A stretch of DNA of 18,605 nucleotides from Zymogenus sp964542895 (GCA_964542895.1 CAZIWT010000063.1:1-18605), one strand, 5' to 3'. Counted from the first letter of the stretch, positions 1 through 7,521 are shown. The notes: a model not told the origin generated them from the letters alone. Numbers and translations: made by a program.

Positions 1-155
1 GGTTCTGATTTTGTGGGGGGTGGCTTTAAATTTGGGGGGCCGTCTTTAATCAGGGAGTGCTTGGGGCGGGGATAGATTAAAGGATGCGGGGGAGGCTGTC
101 AAGAAAGCTGTCCCCCTTTTTTTAGGTTTATGAGGTTTTTTTTAAAGGTGCAGTA
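1..155. other. Leader region with no gene
   Basis: I see no convincing coding sequence here. Positions about 10-29 and 30-49 form an imperfect direct repeat, each a run of T, then GGGGGG, then a GC-rich core ending in CTTTAA. A rho-independent terminator hairpin occupies 88-123. Only 32 bases separate the terminator T-run from the ATG at 156, and they carry a weak AAAGGTG ribosome binding site. Confidence 0.6.
88..123 (+). terminator. Intrinsic terminator (or attenuator) upstream of the first UroD-like gene
   Basis: GGGGGA (88-93) pairs with TCCCCC (111-116). A short inner GCT/AGC pairing follows, and the stem is followed by seven T residues (117-123). This is a textbook + strand terminator. 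It may end a transcription unit lying left of the window. Because it is so close to the gene at 156, attenuation of that gene is also possible. Confidence 0.75.
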
Positions 156-1331
156 ATGGATCCGACAGAGAGGATTATCGCCGCAATCGAGGGAAAAGAG
201 ACCGACAGGGTCCCCACGTTTTCGTACTATCTGGACAGCTACCCGGTGGAGCAGGTCCTCGGGAGGTCGCTCCTGGCCAGGAGCTTCATGCTCCAGAATC
301 CGATGGCCGGGCTCTTTCTCAACGCCCTCGGCAGAAGGTTCGGGGGCCTGGTACTCTATCCCGTCCTCGACCACCTGATGATGAAGAGCATCGAGGCGGC
401 GGTCGCCCTCGGGTTCGACTCGGTGGTGGCCCTCTTCGAGAGGATGTTTATGATATGGGACGCGAAGACGATGGCCCGGGTTACGGGGTCGTTTTACGAA
501 ATACTGGACGACGGCCACGGAAACTCCTACTACATGTACCGGGGGCCCGCCATAGACTCGCCCAAGGCCTTCGACGAGTGGCCCTATTTCCCGGACATCG
601 ACGACCTGTCGCACCAGACGTATAAGTTCTTCAAGAAGGCCCGGTCGAGATTCGGCGACAGGATATGTTTATTGGGTCAGGCCTCCTTCGGCATCCACGA
701 GTCGATTCTCTGGTCGGTCGGCTTCGAGAAAATGGCCCTCTTTATAAGAAGAGAGCCGGGATTGATAAAGCGGTTTATAAAGCTCCTGGAGGAGATCGTC
801 ATGAAGACGAACATGGCGATGATGGACGCCGGCATCAGGGTCATCTTCGACGGCGACGACTTCGCCTTCAAGACCGGGCCTATGATGAATCCGAAGCTCT
901 GCGACGACCTCTTCGGGGACTCCTACAGGCGCATCACAAAGGCGGTTCACGACAGGGGAGGGAAGGTGCTCCTCCATTCCTGCGGGGACAACACCCAGAT
1001 GTTCGACTACTTCATCGATTGGGGCTTCGACGGGGGCCACGCCTACGAGAACACCTCCAACGTGGATATCTACAGGGAGAAGGAGATCCACGGCGACCTC
1101 TTTACCATCGTCGGCGGTGTGGGGGTGGACTACCTCCTGACGACGAGGTCAAGGCCTGAGGAGGTGGAGGGGAAGGTTATTGAGCTGATCGAGAAGTGCG
1201 GACCCGGCGGTAGGTTTCTGATCGGCCCGATCCACGACCACCCGGATATGGACATGGAAAAGGTGAAAGTGATGATCGCCGCCGCCAACAGGTACGGGGA
1301 ATACCCCATTGCTATAGACAAGACCAATTAA
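156..1331 (+). CDS. UroD-family (MtaA/methyltransferase-like) protein, copy 1
   Basis: This 391-residue protein belongs to the uroporphyrinogen decarboxylase fold family (PF01208). It lacks the N-terminal arginine-rich RQAGRY-type motif of true HemE. It carries an HSCGD motif (His274, Cys276), as in the zinc-binding site of MtaA/MtbA and related corrinoid-linked methyltransferases. The third zinc ligand, a Cys near the C-terminus in MtaA, is not obvious: the matching region reads GPIHDHPD, so His may substitute. A role in methyl transfer or demethylation in the cytoplasm is inferred; the substrate is unknown. No corrinoid protein gene is adjacent. The ATG is preceded by a weak AAAGGTG site. 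The paralog at 1409 follows after 77 bases, probably in one operon. Confidence 0.85.
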   Translation: MDPTERIIAAIEGKETDRVPTFSYYLDSYPVEQVLGRSLLARSFMLQNPMAGLFLNALGRRFGGLVLYPVLDHLMMKSIEAAVALGFDSVVALFERMFMIWDAKTMARVTGSFYEILDDGHGNSYYMYRGPAIDSPKAFDEWPYFPDIDDLSHQTYKFFKKARSRFGDRICLLGQASFGIHESILWSVGFEKMALFIRREPGLIKRFIKLLEEIVMKTNMAMMDAGIRVIFDGDDFAFKTGPMMNPKLCDDLFGDSYRRITKAVHDRGGKVLLHSCGDNTQMFDYFIDWGFDGGHAYENTSNVDIYREKEIHGDLFTIVGGVGVDYLLTTRSRPEEVEGKVIELIEKCGPGGRFLIGPIHDHPDMDMEKVKVMIAAANRYGEYPIAIDKTN

Positions 1332-1408
1332 ATTAAGAGATTTTTTATTAGAACACGATAAAACCTTTTATGACAGTAGAAGAAATTCTTTATTGAAAAG
1401 GAGCAAAT

Positions 1409-2581
1409 ATGGATCCCACTGAACGGATTGTAGCCGCCATCGACGGCAAGAAGATCGACAGGGTGCCGACGTTTTCGGCAAGCCTCGACGACTGGCCGGT
1501 GCAGCAGGTTCTCGGAAAGCCGCTAATTCCACCAAAGCTCATATTCAAAAATCCGGTCTCCACATTTATCATAGACAGGTGGGGAAGAAAGCTCAAGAAG
1601 GTGCTCGTCGACCCCTTTATCGGCGGTGGGCTGATGAAGAGGATAGAGGCGGCGGTTGAGCTCGGCTTCGATTGCAACTGGACGGTCTTCGAGGGTACCA
1701 TCATGTTGTGGGATTCAGAGACGCTGGCCAAGACCACCGGCTGCTTCTTGGATTGGATCGATGACGGTCACGGCAACATGTATTTCATGTATAAAGGGCC
1801 GGCTATCTCCACCCCTCAAGAGTACGATGAGTGGGAGTACCATCAGGACATAGACGAGCTTGCCCACATGGCCTACAAGTTTTTCAAGGAGGTGATGGCG
1901 AAGTACGGGGATAAGATATGTATCATAGGGGAGGTGTCCAGCGGAAATTTCGAGATAATACTTCAGATGGTGGGATTCGAGGCGCTTCCCGTGTTGCTCA
2001 AGAGGAACAGGGAGTATATCAAAAAGCTCGTAAAGTACAACGAAGAATATACCATGAAGACGCAGATGGCGATCATGGACGCCGGTGTCAAAGTTCTTTT
2101 AAAGGGGGACGACATGGCGTACAAGACCGGCCCCATATTGAACCCTAAGCTTATCGACGAGCTCTTCGGAGATTTCTACACGAGGTACACAAAGGCGGTT
2201 CACGATCGGGGGGGCAGGGTGATGATCCACTCCTGCGGCGACAACACGAAGCTCTTCGACTATTTCATCAAGTGGGGCTTCGACGGGGGCCACGCCTACG
2301 AGAACACCTCCAACGTGGATATCTTCGAGGAGAAAAAGATTCACGGCGACGTCTTCACGATCGTGGGCGGGGTGGGAATCGACTATATCTTGACGGAGCG
2401 CTCAAAACCCAAGGAGGTGGAGGAGGAGGTTAAGCACTTGATCGAGATGTGCGCACCCGGAGGGAGGTTTCTCCTGGGCCCGGTTCACGACCACCCGGAC
2501 ATGGATATAGAGAAGGTGAGGGTGATGATCGAAGCGACCCACAAATACGGCAAATATCCAATATCGCCGATATCGATATAG
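1409..2581 (+). CDS. UroD-family (MtaA/methyltransferase-like) protein, copy 2
   Basis: This 390-residue paralog of the preceding gene is collinear with it over its whole length, including the N-terminal MDPTERI segment, His274-Cys276 in HSCGD, the GGHAYENTSNVDI block and the terminal GGRFLLGPVHDHPD segment. It is not HemE, for the same reasons as copy 1. The start is well set by AAGGAG seven bases before the ATG. The two copies differ widely in the first third (for example around residues 25-60), which is where substrate specificity might differ. One 52-base block is nonetheless identical at DNA level between the copies. Function is inferred to be a methyltransferase or a related TIM-barrel enzyme. 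The last codons lie in a GATAT-rich stretch that continues past the stop. Confidence 0.85.
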   Translation: MDPTERIVAAIDGKKIDRVPTFSASLDDWPVQQVLGKPLIPPKLIFKNPVSTFIIDRWGRKLKKVLVDPFIGGGLMKRIEAAVELGFDCNWTVFEGTIMLWDSETLAKTTGCFLDWIDDGHGNMYFMYKGPAISTPQEYDEWEYHQDIDELAHMAYKFFKEVMAKYGDKICIIGEVSSGNFEIILQMVGFEALPVLLKRNREYIKKLVKYNEEYTMKTQMAIMDAGVKVLLKGDDMAYKTGPILNPKLIDELFGDFYTRYTKAVHDRGGRVMIHSCGDNTKLFDYFIKWGFDGGHAYENTSNVDIFEEKKIHGDVFTIVGGVGIDYILTERSKPKEVEEEVKHLIEMCAPGGRFLLGPVHDHPDMDIEKVRVMIEATHKYGKYPISPISI

Positions 2582-2674
2582 CGGTTTGCGATATAGATAT
2601 ATCCGTTGTCCCGTACCGTAACCCGGCGCCGGAAGCGGTTTATCAGGGCGGGTCATCTAATATGGAATCCGTGA

Positions 2675-2698
2675 GGCGCTTTCAGTGACGCCCCTTTT
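2675..2698 (+). terminator. Weak terminator candidate after the UroD pair
   Basis: GGCG (2675-2678) pairs with CGCC (2689-2692) across a 10-base loop and is followed by CCTTTT. The stem is short and the T-run weak. Its position, between the UroD pair and the convergent membrane ORFs, is what one would expect for a terminator. Confidence 0.3.
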
Positions 2699-2715
2699 GA
2701 ATATTGATTTTCGGG

Positions 2716-3039
2716 CTATTTTTTGATCGCGCTTCCTACCGGGAAGATAGTCATCTTCGGGGCGATCAGACCCAAAGAGTATCCTATAAGGGATATCAGT
2801 AGTATATAGAAATTCATGTCAGGAATCTCAAACGGCAGGTAAAAGATAGCGAGAAATCCAAGGAGTATCATCACGGTCATATATGTCCTTCTCATCTCCC
2901 ACGTTTTCATCCTATCCCAGCTCGCGTGGCAGAGGCTTGTGAAGTTGATGATGCAGGTGAGCGCGCCGGAGTTGATGACGTCGAAATCGAAGAAGTCGTC
3001 GAGTATCTCGACCCTGAACGGGATGTCGGTGTCGGTCAT
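2716..3039 (-). CDS. Small membrane protein, downstream half of a stop-split pair
   Basis: I do not recognise this 107-residue product. It has an acidic N-terminal stretch (about 1-20), a moderately hydrophobic segment near residues 21-35, and two clear membrane segments (about 52-70 and 78-95). Its ATG directly follows the TAA of the upstream ORF, with zero bases between them and in the same reading frame. The bases before this ATG (ctgatacagctcctctaa type on the minus strand) contain no Shine-Dalgarno sequence. It may therefore be translated only by reinitiation. Alternatively, together with the upstream ORF it is one ~190-residue membrane protein broken by a nonsense codon. Confidence 0.5.
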   Translation of the reverse strand: MTDTDIPFRVEILDDFFDFDVINSGALTCIINFTSLCHASWDRMKTWEMRRTYMTVMILLGFLAIFYLPFEIPDMNFYILLISLIGYSLGLIAPKMTIFPVGSAIKK

Positions 3040-3276
3040 TTAGAGGAGCTGATACAGCAGGAAAAAGCCGTAGGGGATCGAGGGGATTTTGTATCTGTTG
3101 GAGAGGCTCCCGCTCCCGATTCCCATAACCATGATCGTGACGATTATCGAGAAGGGGGCCATGAACTGGATATTGGGGTGGAGGTGGGAAAGGTCGTACG
3201 TCTTGATAATAACGGTGATTATAATGAAAATGCTCAGAAACATCACGGGGGCGATCAGGTTTTTGAGAGATTTCAT
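3040..3276 (-). CDS. Small membrane protein, upstream half of a stop-split pair
   Basis: This is a product of unknown function with two strong hydrophobic segments at its start (IAPVMFLSIFIIITVI) and middle (MAPFSIIVTIMVMGIG), plus a hydrophobic tail ending in FFLLYQLL. An ATG also exists at 3291. I prefer the internal ATG at 3276 (78 residues), because GGAAG lies eight bases before it while nothing like a ribosome binding site precedes 3291. The TAA stop at 3042-3040 is followed immediately by an in-frame ATG, so the two ORFs are either coupled genes or a single interrupted gene. Confidence 0.5.
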   Translation of the reverse strand: MKSLKNLIAPVMFLSIFIIITVIIKTYDLSHLHPNIQFMAPFSIIVTIMVMGIGSGSLSNRYKIPSIPYGFFLLYQLL

Positions 3277-3459
3277 TTTTGAATCTTCCATAAATACTAT
3301 TTTATTGATTCGTTAACAGGAATTGTATATAAAAAGTTCTCCTTTTTCAAGGCAAAAAAAGTTAAGGTTGAATGGAGATGTTCCGAGCAGAGGGGGGGGA
3401 TTAGGACCGAGGTTGTGGACAGGAGCGGAATATTGATTATCGGTGAATTTTGCGATCTC

Positions 3460-3471
3460 TCCGTCGACGGA
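3460..3471. promoter_or_regulatory. 12-bp perfect palindrome upstream of the maturase gene
   Basis: TCCGTCGACGGA is a perfect palindrome about 95 bases before the start codon of the radical SAM gene. It could be an operator. Palindromes of this length also occur by chance, and I see no second copy in the window. Confidence 0.2.
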
Positions 3472-3565
3472 AAACCGTTTGCAGGATCGTCCCCGAAAGG
3501 GTAGAATGTCCTTGTAGATCGAAAGCGGCGAAACTCATTTTCACCCCTGCGATGAAAGGATAACG

Positions 3566-4795
3566 ATGATAATACCGAGCCTTTACCTCCTCCTAAAGCC
3601 CTCCTCTCACCTCTGCAATTTGAGGTGCGACTACTGCTTCTACAAGCGGGTCGCAGACGTATACCCGGTGGGGAAGATGATGACGGTCGAAACCGCCGAG
3701 GAGATCATAAGGAAGGTCCTCGAGATGGGGGCCGGCCACAACTCCTTCACGTGGCAGGGGGGGGAGCCGACGCTGATGGGGCTTGACTTCTACAAAGAAG
3801 TCTGCCGCCTTCAGGACAGGTACAGGTCGCCGGGGCAGGTCGTCGAAAACTCCCTTCAGACCAACGGGGTCGTTATCGACGATTCGTGGGCGGATTTCCT
3901 GAAGCAGAAGAACTTCCTCGTGGGGCTCTCGCTGGACGGCCCCAGGGAGATCCACGACCACTACCGAAAGGACGACAAGGGCGAAGGGACGTACGGGAGG
4001 GTGATGAGGGCCGCGAACCTCCTGAGGGAGAGGGACGTCCCGTTCAACATCCTCGTCCTGTTGACCGACTTAAACGTGGGAAGGCCGGATGAGATCTACA
4101 ACTTTCTGCTCGACAACGACTTTACGCACCTCCAGTTCATCCCGTGCCTCGAGTACGACGAGAGCGGTAAGCCCCTCCCGTATTCGATAACGGGGGAGCA
4201 GCTCGGGGAGTTTCACACCCGCCTCTTCGACCTCTGGATGGAGGAGGGATTCTTCAAGGTCTCCATCAGGATCTTCGAGGATATCTTCATCTACCTCCTC
4301 GAGGGGAGAAAGACCTCCTGCGGCTGGCTGGAGAGGTGCGGTTCCTACTTCCTCGTGGAGCACAACGGCGACACCTACCCGTGCGACTTCTTCGTATACC
4401 CGGAGTGGAGGCTTGGAAACATCGTCGATGACCCCGTGGAAAAGCTCCTGGCCAGCCCCCTGAGGTTCAGGTTCGGAGAGATGAAGGCGGAGGTGAACGC
4501 GAAGTGCAAAAACTGTCCCCACCTCTCGTTTTGCCGGGGCGACTGCACCAAGTTCCGGTGGGATGGCTCGTCCGTCACGTCCGGGTACGACAACATCTCC
4601 GTCTTTTGCGCCTCGAGAAAGATGCTTCTCACCCACATCGAGCCGCACATCGACGAGGTGAGGCGGAGGGTCGAATCTGTGAGAAGCGGAGAAATAGATC
4701 CGTCCGGGCTCACGTTTCAAAATGTCAAGAGAAACGACCCGTGTCCCTGCGGGAGCGGCAGGAAGTACAAGAAGTGCTGTGGAAGACAGCCATGA
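3566..4795 (+). CDS. Radical SAM/SPASM protein, anaerobic sulfatase-maturase type, with C-terminal SEC-C motif
   Basis: This 409-residue enzyme has the radical SAM cluster motif CNLRCDYC (Cys17, Cys21, Cys24), then WQGGEP (about 63-68) and a QTNG motif. The SPASM region near residues 255-340 includes GDTYPCDFF and CKNCPHLSFCRGDC, which would bind auxiliary iron-sulfur clusters. These features match anSME/AslB-type enzymes, which oxidise a Cys or Ser of a sulfatase to formylglycine in the cytoplasm under anoxic conditions. The last ~24 residues hold a SEC-C zinc motif (PCPCGSGRKYKKCC), a possible protein-binding module. The start is supported by AAAGGA five bases before the ATG. No sulfatase is in the window, so the substrate is not identified. 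A peptide-modifying SPASM enzyme is an alternative. Confidence 0.88.
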   Translation: MIIPSLYLLLKPSSHLCNLRCDYCFYKRVADVYPVGKMMTVETAEEIIRKVLEMGAGHNSFTWQGGEPTLMGLDFYKEVCRLQDRYRSPGQVVENSLQTNGVVIDDSWADFLKQKNFLVGLSLDGPREIHDHYRKDDKGEGTYGRVMRAANLLRERDVPFNILVLLTDLNVGRPDEIYNFLLDNDFTHLQFIPCLEYDESGKPLPYSITGEQLGEFHTRLFDLWMEEGFFKVSIRIFEDIFIYLLEGRKTSCGWLERCGSYFLVEHNGDTYPCDFFVYPEWRLGNIVDDPVEKLLASPLRFRFGEMKAEVNAKCKNCPHLSFCRGDCTKFRWDGSSVTSGYDNISVFCASRKMLLTHIEPHIDEVRRRVESVRSGEIDPSGLTFQNVKRNDPCPCGSGRKYKKCCGRQP

Positions 4796-4874
4796 GCCGT
4801 CGTCGCAGATTAAATTTGATTTACGTTTTTATATACTATAAAATATGTGATATAAAATTTTTTCTCTATTTTTC

Positions 4875-4902
4875 TTGACAATCCAAAAATAAACACTATG
4901 CT
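4875..4902 (+). promoter_or_regulatory. Sigma-70-like promoter of the CBS gene
   Basis: TTGACA (4875-4880) and TATGCT (4897-4902) are separated by 16 bases. The region is AT-rich and lies 48-75 bases before the CBS gene start. It implies that the CBS gene has its own promoter rather than relying on read-through from the maturase gene. Confidence 0.6.
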
Positions 4903-4949
4903 ATATTCAATACATTAGAAAATTAGTAATCTATCGAAGGAGCCTGTCT

Positions 4950-5399
4950 ATGAAAGAAAGGACAATTTCCGATCTCCTCAAGGAAAAGGGGGCCTCGGTT
5001 CTCTCGATCAACGAGAATAAGGACGTCGGCGAGGCCGTGGCCGTGATGAACGTCGAAAAGGTGGGATCGCTTCTGGTGAAGGACGATTCGGACAAATATT
5101 CCGGGATTATAACGGAAAGGGACCTCCTGATACATCTCAGCACATGCACCAAGGATCTCTGCACCTACAAGGTCAAGGAGATTATGAGCAGGGATCTGAT
5201 CTGCGCCTCTCCCGAGGACACCCTGGACAAGGCGAGCAACGTCATGACGACCAACGACATCCGTCATCTGCCCGTGGTGTCGAAAAAGGAGATCGTGGGG
5301 GTCATCTCCATGAAAGATATCGTAAACTTTGTCAGGTCCGGCCTCGAGGAGGAAACCAAGTACTTAAAGGATTACATCTCGGACGAATACCCGAGGTAA
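4950..5399 (+). CDS. CBS-domain pair protein
   Basis: This 149-residue cytoplasmic protein is built almost entirely of two CBS domains, about residues 10-68 and 77-135. The repeats are recognisable from VGSLLVKDDSDKYSGIITERDL in pieces and, in the second, DIRHLPVVSKKEIVGVISMKDI. CBS pairs bind adenine nucleotides or SAM and usually act as energy or ligand sensors for a partner. No effector domain is fused, so the partner is unknown. AAGGAG lies eight bases before the ATG, and a promoter sits just upstream. No terminator follows directly; the nearest strong one is about 230 bases downstream. Confidence 0.88.
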   Translation: MKERTISDLLKEKGASVLSINENKDVGEAVAVMNVEKVGSLLVKDDSDKYSGIITERDLLIHLSTCTKDLCTYKVKEIMSRDLICASPEDTLDKASNVMTTNDIRHLPVVSKKEIVGVISMKDIVNFVRSGLEEETKYLKDYISDEYPR

Positions 5400-5557
5400 C
5401 GGTGCTCGGTCGGCCGATTCAGCGTATATTAATATTGGACCTCTATATCTGAAAGCGGATTTTATCTCTGACGTTGGCGGAATTATAGTATTCATTTTGT
5501 CGTTATTGTGGAATGCATCGGCAGGGGGAAATAGTAAATCGGAGGGGGCAGGGATCT

Positions 5558-5608
5558 ATGGTCGATTCCGGGTTTTTGTCCCGGTTATCTTCCGGTAAAA
5601 AGAAATAG
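5558..5608 (+). CDS. Possible 16-residue leader or small-protein ORF
   Basis: An ATG at 5558 opens 16 codons ending in TAG, encoding a basic peptide that ends in Lys-Lys-Lys. A purine-rich stretch (GGAGGGGGCAGGGATCT) precedes it. The terminator at 5626 follows after 17 bases, as in a very small transcription unit. There is no homology evidence and no clear promoter, so it may be chance. Confidence 0.2.
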   Translation: MVDSGFLSRLSSGKKK

Positions 5609-5625
5609 TAATATTTTTAGTGATT

Positions 5626-5659
5626 ATGGGGGTGTTTTTTAAGAGCACCCCCATTTTTT
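5626..5659 (+). terminator. Strong intrinsic terminator
   Basis: ATGGGGGTG (5626-5634) pairs perfectly with CACCCCCAT (5646-5654) across an 11-base loop. A T-run at 5654-5659 overlaps the end of the stem. It acts on + and would end the CBS transcript or a small independent RNA. Confidence 0.8.
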
Positions 5660-5786
5660 AGGTGTAAATATCCCGCAACCTTTTTTGCAAGGCTCTTTTA
5701 AATGTCACGGTGGTTTTTTGTTAAACCGCCTTATCGGTGGCGGGAGGGGATCCCGGCGTCGATGAGAGAGCCGATAGAATCGGTCA

Positions 5787-6053
5787 TCACTTCTTCTTTA
5801 TCGGCATTTTATCTGTTAGCAGATTGTAGAGCCAGGCGATGATGAACCCCCCGATCAGGCCGTCGAAGAATCCCCAGAGCGCCCCTATTAGGCTTCCGGT
5901 AACGCTGATGTTGTATCCTATGTAGATCCGCCCTAAAAAAGTGGCCTCCCCCGTCGCGCCCTCCAGGACTATGATCCACCAGGTGTAGAGGAGAACGGCG
6001 GCCGCCCAGACAATCGCGCACGTCAGCGCAAAGGCCTTGACGTTAAGCTTCAT
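5787..6053 (-). CDS. Small two-helix membrane protein (holin-like family)
   Basis: This 88-residue protein has two hydrophobic helices, about residues 7-30 and 52-78. Between them is a short loop carrying GATGEATFLGRIY, and the C-terminus is basic (PIKKK). Similar short proteins beginning MKLNVKAF are, as I recall, often labelled bacteriophage holin in databases. No phage genes are nearby, so a lytic role is not supported; small inner-membrane protein is the safe call. GGGGAGG lies about nine bases before the ATG. It sits 78 bases downstream of the C69 peptidase gene on the same strand and could be co-transcribed with it. Confidence 0.7.
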   Translation of the reverse strand: MKLNVKAFALTCAIVWAAAVLLYTWWIIVLEGATGEATFLGRIYIGYNISVTGSLIGALWGFFDGLIGGFIIAWLYNLLTDKMPIKKK

Positions 6054-6131
6054 GGTTCATTACCTCCCCTTTTTTGCTAATTAAAAAATGACCTCCCTCT
6101 CGATAAAAAACCATCCTCTCGACGCGAAATA

Positions 6132-7490
6132 TCAAGCCGGCGCCCCCGCCTTCTTGGACTGCTTCTTCCAGTAGCCGGAATAGATTGGATTCGCTTTTTT
6201 CTCTATTGGTATCGACCTCACGGCATCAAACCACCTCTCCTCCGCATCCATAGCCCTTTTGAAGCAGCTCTCCGAGAAGGATAGGAGCTTCTTTGAAGAC
6301 CCTCCCCCTTTCCCTTTTAAGGCGCCCTTGACAAGCTCTTCACTCCCCTTTAAGAAATCCGCCTCGAGCTCGTCCCTCTCGTCCTTAAAGGCCCTTATCC
6401 GTCTCGGGTAGTCCTTGATCACCTCGCGGTGGAGGGCCTCGTGGCGCCACCAGAGGATTGATTTGTCGAACCTGCCGGTCGGCTCCGGGCCGACGTCCGG
6501 GAGCTTTTTCGCCTCGAAGTAGAAAGGCTTGAAGACCGAGGTGCAGGGGGCGGCGGTTCCGGTTATCCAGTGGGTGTTTATCTTACCCGTCAGGTGGGAT
6601 ACCAGAGACCCGGTGGTCTGGCTTACCCTCGACAGGCCGTTTGCGGCGTGCATACATATCTCGTCCATGAAGAAGCGCTTCTGCGTCCGGTATTCGCCCT
6701 CCTCGATGTTGTGGTCGCGAAGGTAGGCCATCATGGTGGAGGGGTCGATTTTGCCGGCGGCGCCGTCGATAAGCTCCTGGGTTCTCTCGCACCTCTGCCT
6801 TGCCATCGAAAAGGTAGAAAAGAACCAGTCGGAATAACATTTATCGAAGTCAAACTCCGCCTCCGACTTGCACCACCCCTTTTTCACCGCTGTGTCTACG
6901 AGGCCGGGAGACGACCTGTCGAACTCGTTTCCTATGGTTATTCGATTCGATATCGAGCGGACGCCCTTTACTTTCACCGCCGCCCACTCGTAGTCCGCCG
7001 TCTCAAAAACCCACGCCTCCTTCGGGTCGGCAATGATAAAGGAATTGTGATAGAGGAGCTTTTTATCCTCGTACCCGGCGGCCCCCCCCTGGCCGTACTT
7101 CTCGAGGAGCTTTACCATTACATCGAGGGCGCCCTCGGCCGTGTCGGCCCGCTCCAGGCCGAGCCTCAATAGATCCATCCCCAGAAGCATCTTCTCCTTT
7201 CTCGTCGGAAGCTTGGTGAAGACCGCCTCGTTTCCTATTACGACCCCGGCGTCGTTTGCCCCCATCTCGGCGCCCCAGAGCCAAAAAGGTCGGGAGAGGA
7301 GCACGCCCCGGGTCTCCACAGCCTGGGGAATTGTAATGTAGGTAAGCTTCAAGTCCCCGCCCTTCTTGTAGACCTTTGCGGGGTAATACTCGATTGCCTG
7401 GGCCTCGTTCGGCTCCCTGTCGCTGTTCTTCGCAAAGATGACGGAGCCGTCGACGGTGGCCTCTCTCGTGGCTACGAATGTATCGCACAT
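6132..7490 (-). CDS. C69-family dipeptidase (secernin-like)
   Basis: This 452-residue protein belongs to the Ntn-hydrolase peptidase family C69 (PF03577). The sequence begins MCDTFVATREATVDG, followed by VIFAKNSDREPNEAQ, which is typical of the family. Removing Met1 would expose Cys2 as the catalytic N-terminal nucleophile, so the ATG at 7490 must be the start; GGAGGGAG lies just before it. There is no signal peptide, so it is probably cytoplasmic. Family members cleave dipeptides or act on related amide bonds; the substrate here is unknown. Length is normal for the family. The region upstream is a divergent promoter region shared with the patatin gene at 7711. Confidence 0.88.
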   Translation of the reverse strand: MCDTFVATREATVDGSVIFAKNSDREPNEAQAIEYYPAKVYKKGGDLKLTYITIPQAVETRGVLLSRPFWLWGAEMGANDAGVVIGNEAVFTKLPTRKEKMLLGMDLLRLGLERADTAEGALDVMVKLLEKYGQGGAAGYEDKKLLYHNSFIIADPKEAWVFETADYEWAAVKVKGVRSISNRITIGNEFDRSSPGLVDTAVKKGWCKSEAEFDFDKCYSDWFFSTFSMARQRCERTQELIDGAAGKIDPSTMMAYLRDHNIEEGEYRTQKRFFMDEICMHAANGLSRVSQTTGSLVSHLTGKINTHWITGTAAPCTSVFKPFYFEAKKLPDVGPEPTGRFDKSILWWRHEALHREVIKDYPRRIRAFKDERDELEADFLKGSEELVKGALKGKGGGSSKKLLSFSESCFKRAMDAEERWFDAVRSIPIEKKANPIYSGYWKKQSKKAGAPA

Positions 7491-7521
7491 ATCTCCCTCC
7501 AGAATTTTTTACATGGTCTAT

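Larger units (their letters stand above)
5400..5786. other. Intergenic region between the CBS gene and the holin-like gene
   Basis: No recognisable gene lies here, apart from a possible 16-codon ORF (5558-5608) on + followed by a strong intrinsic terminator at 5626-5659. A small CCGGG/CCCGG inverted repeat lies inside the short ORF. Near 5708-5729 a weak GGTTT/AAACC hairpin could serve the minus-strand gene that ends at 5787. Confidence 0.5.

Noticed and set aside
99..614. Long minus-strand ORF opposite the first UroD gene
   Set aside because: It has a repetitive shadow composition rich in Val, Glu, Arg and His, shows no domain and lies wholly opposite a well-supported gene.
156..2581. hemE (heme biosynthesis) annotation for the tandem UroD genes
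   Set aside because: The N-terminal motif of true uroporphyrinogen decarboxylase is missing and the HSCGD motif points to methyltransferase-like relatives; two tandem hemE copies would also be odd.
4070..4720. 216-codon minus-strand ORF inside the radical SAM gene
   Set aside because: It is antisense to conserved SPASM motifs and has no recognisable domain or ribosome binding site; a GC-rich shadow frame.
5787..6053. Phage remnant based on the holin-like protein
   Set aside because: There are no other phage genes nearby; the family is widespread in non-phage contexts.
6570..7172. 200-codon plus-strand ORF inside the C69 gene
   Set aside because: It is antisense to the conserved peptidase and has no domain features.
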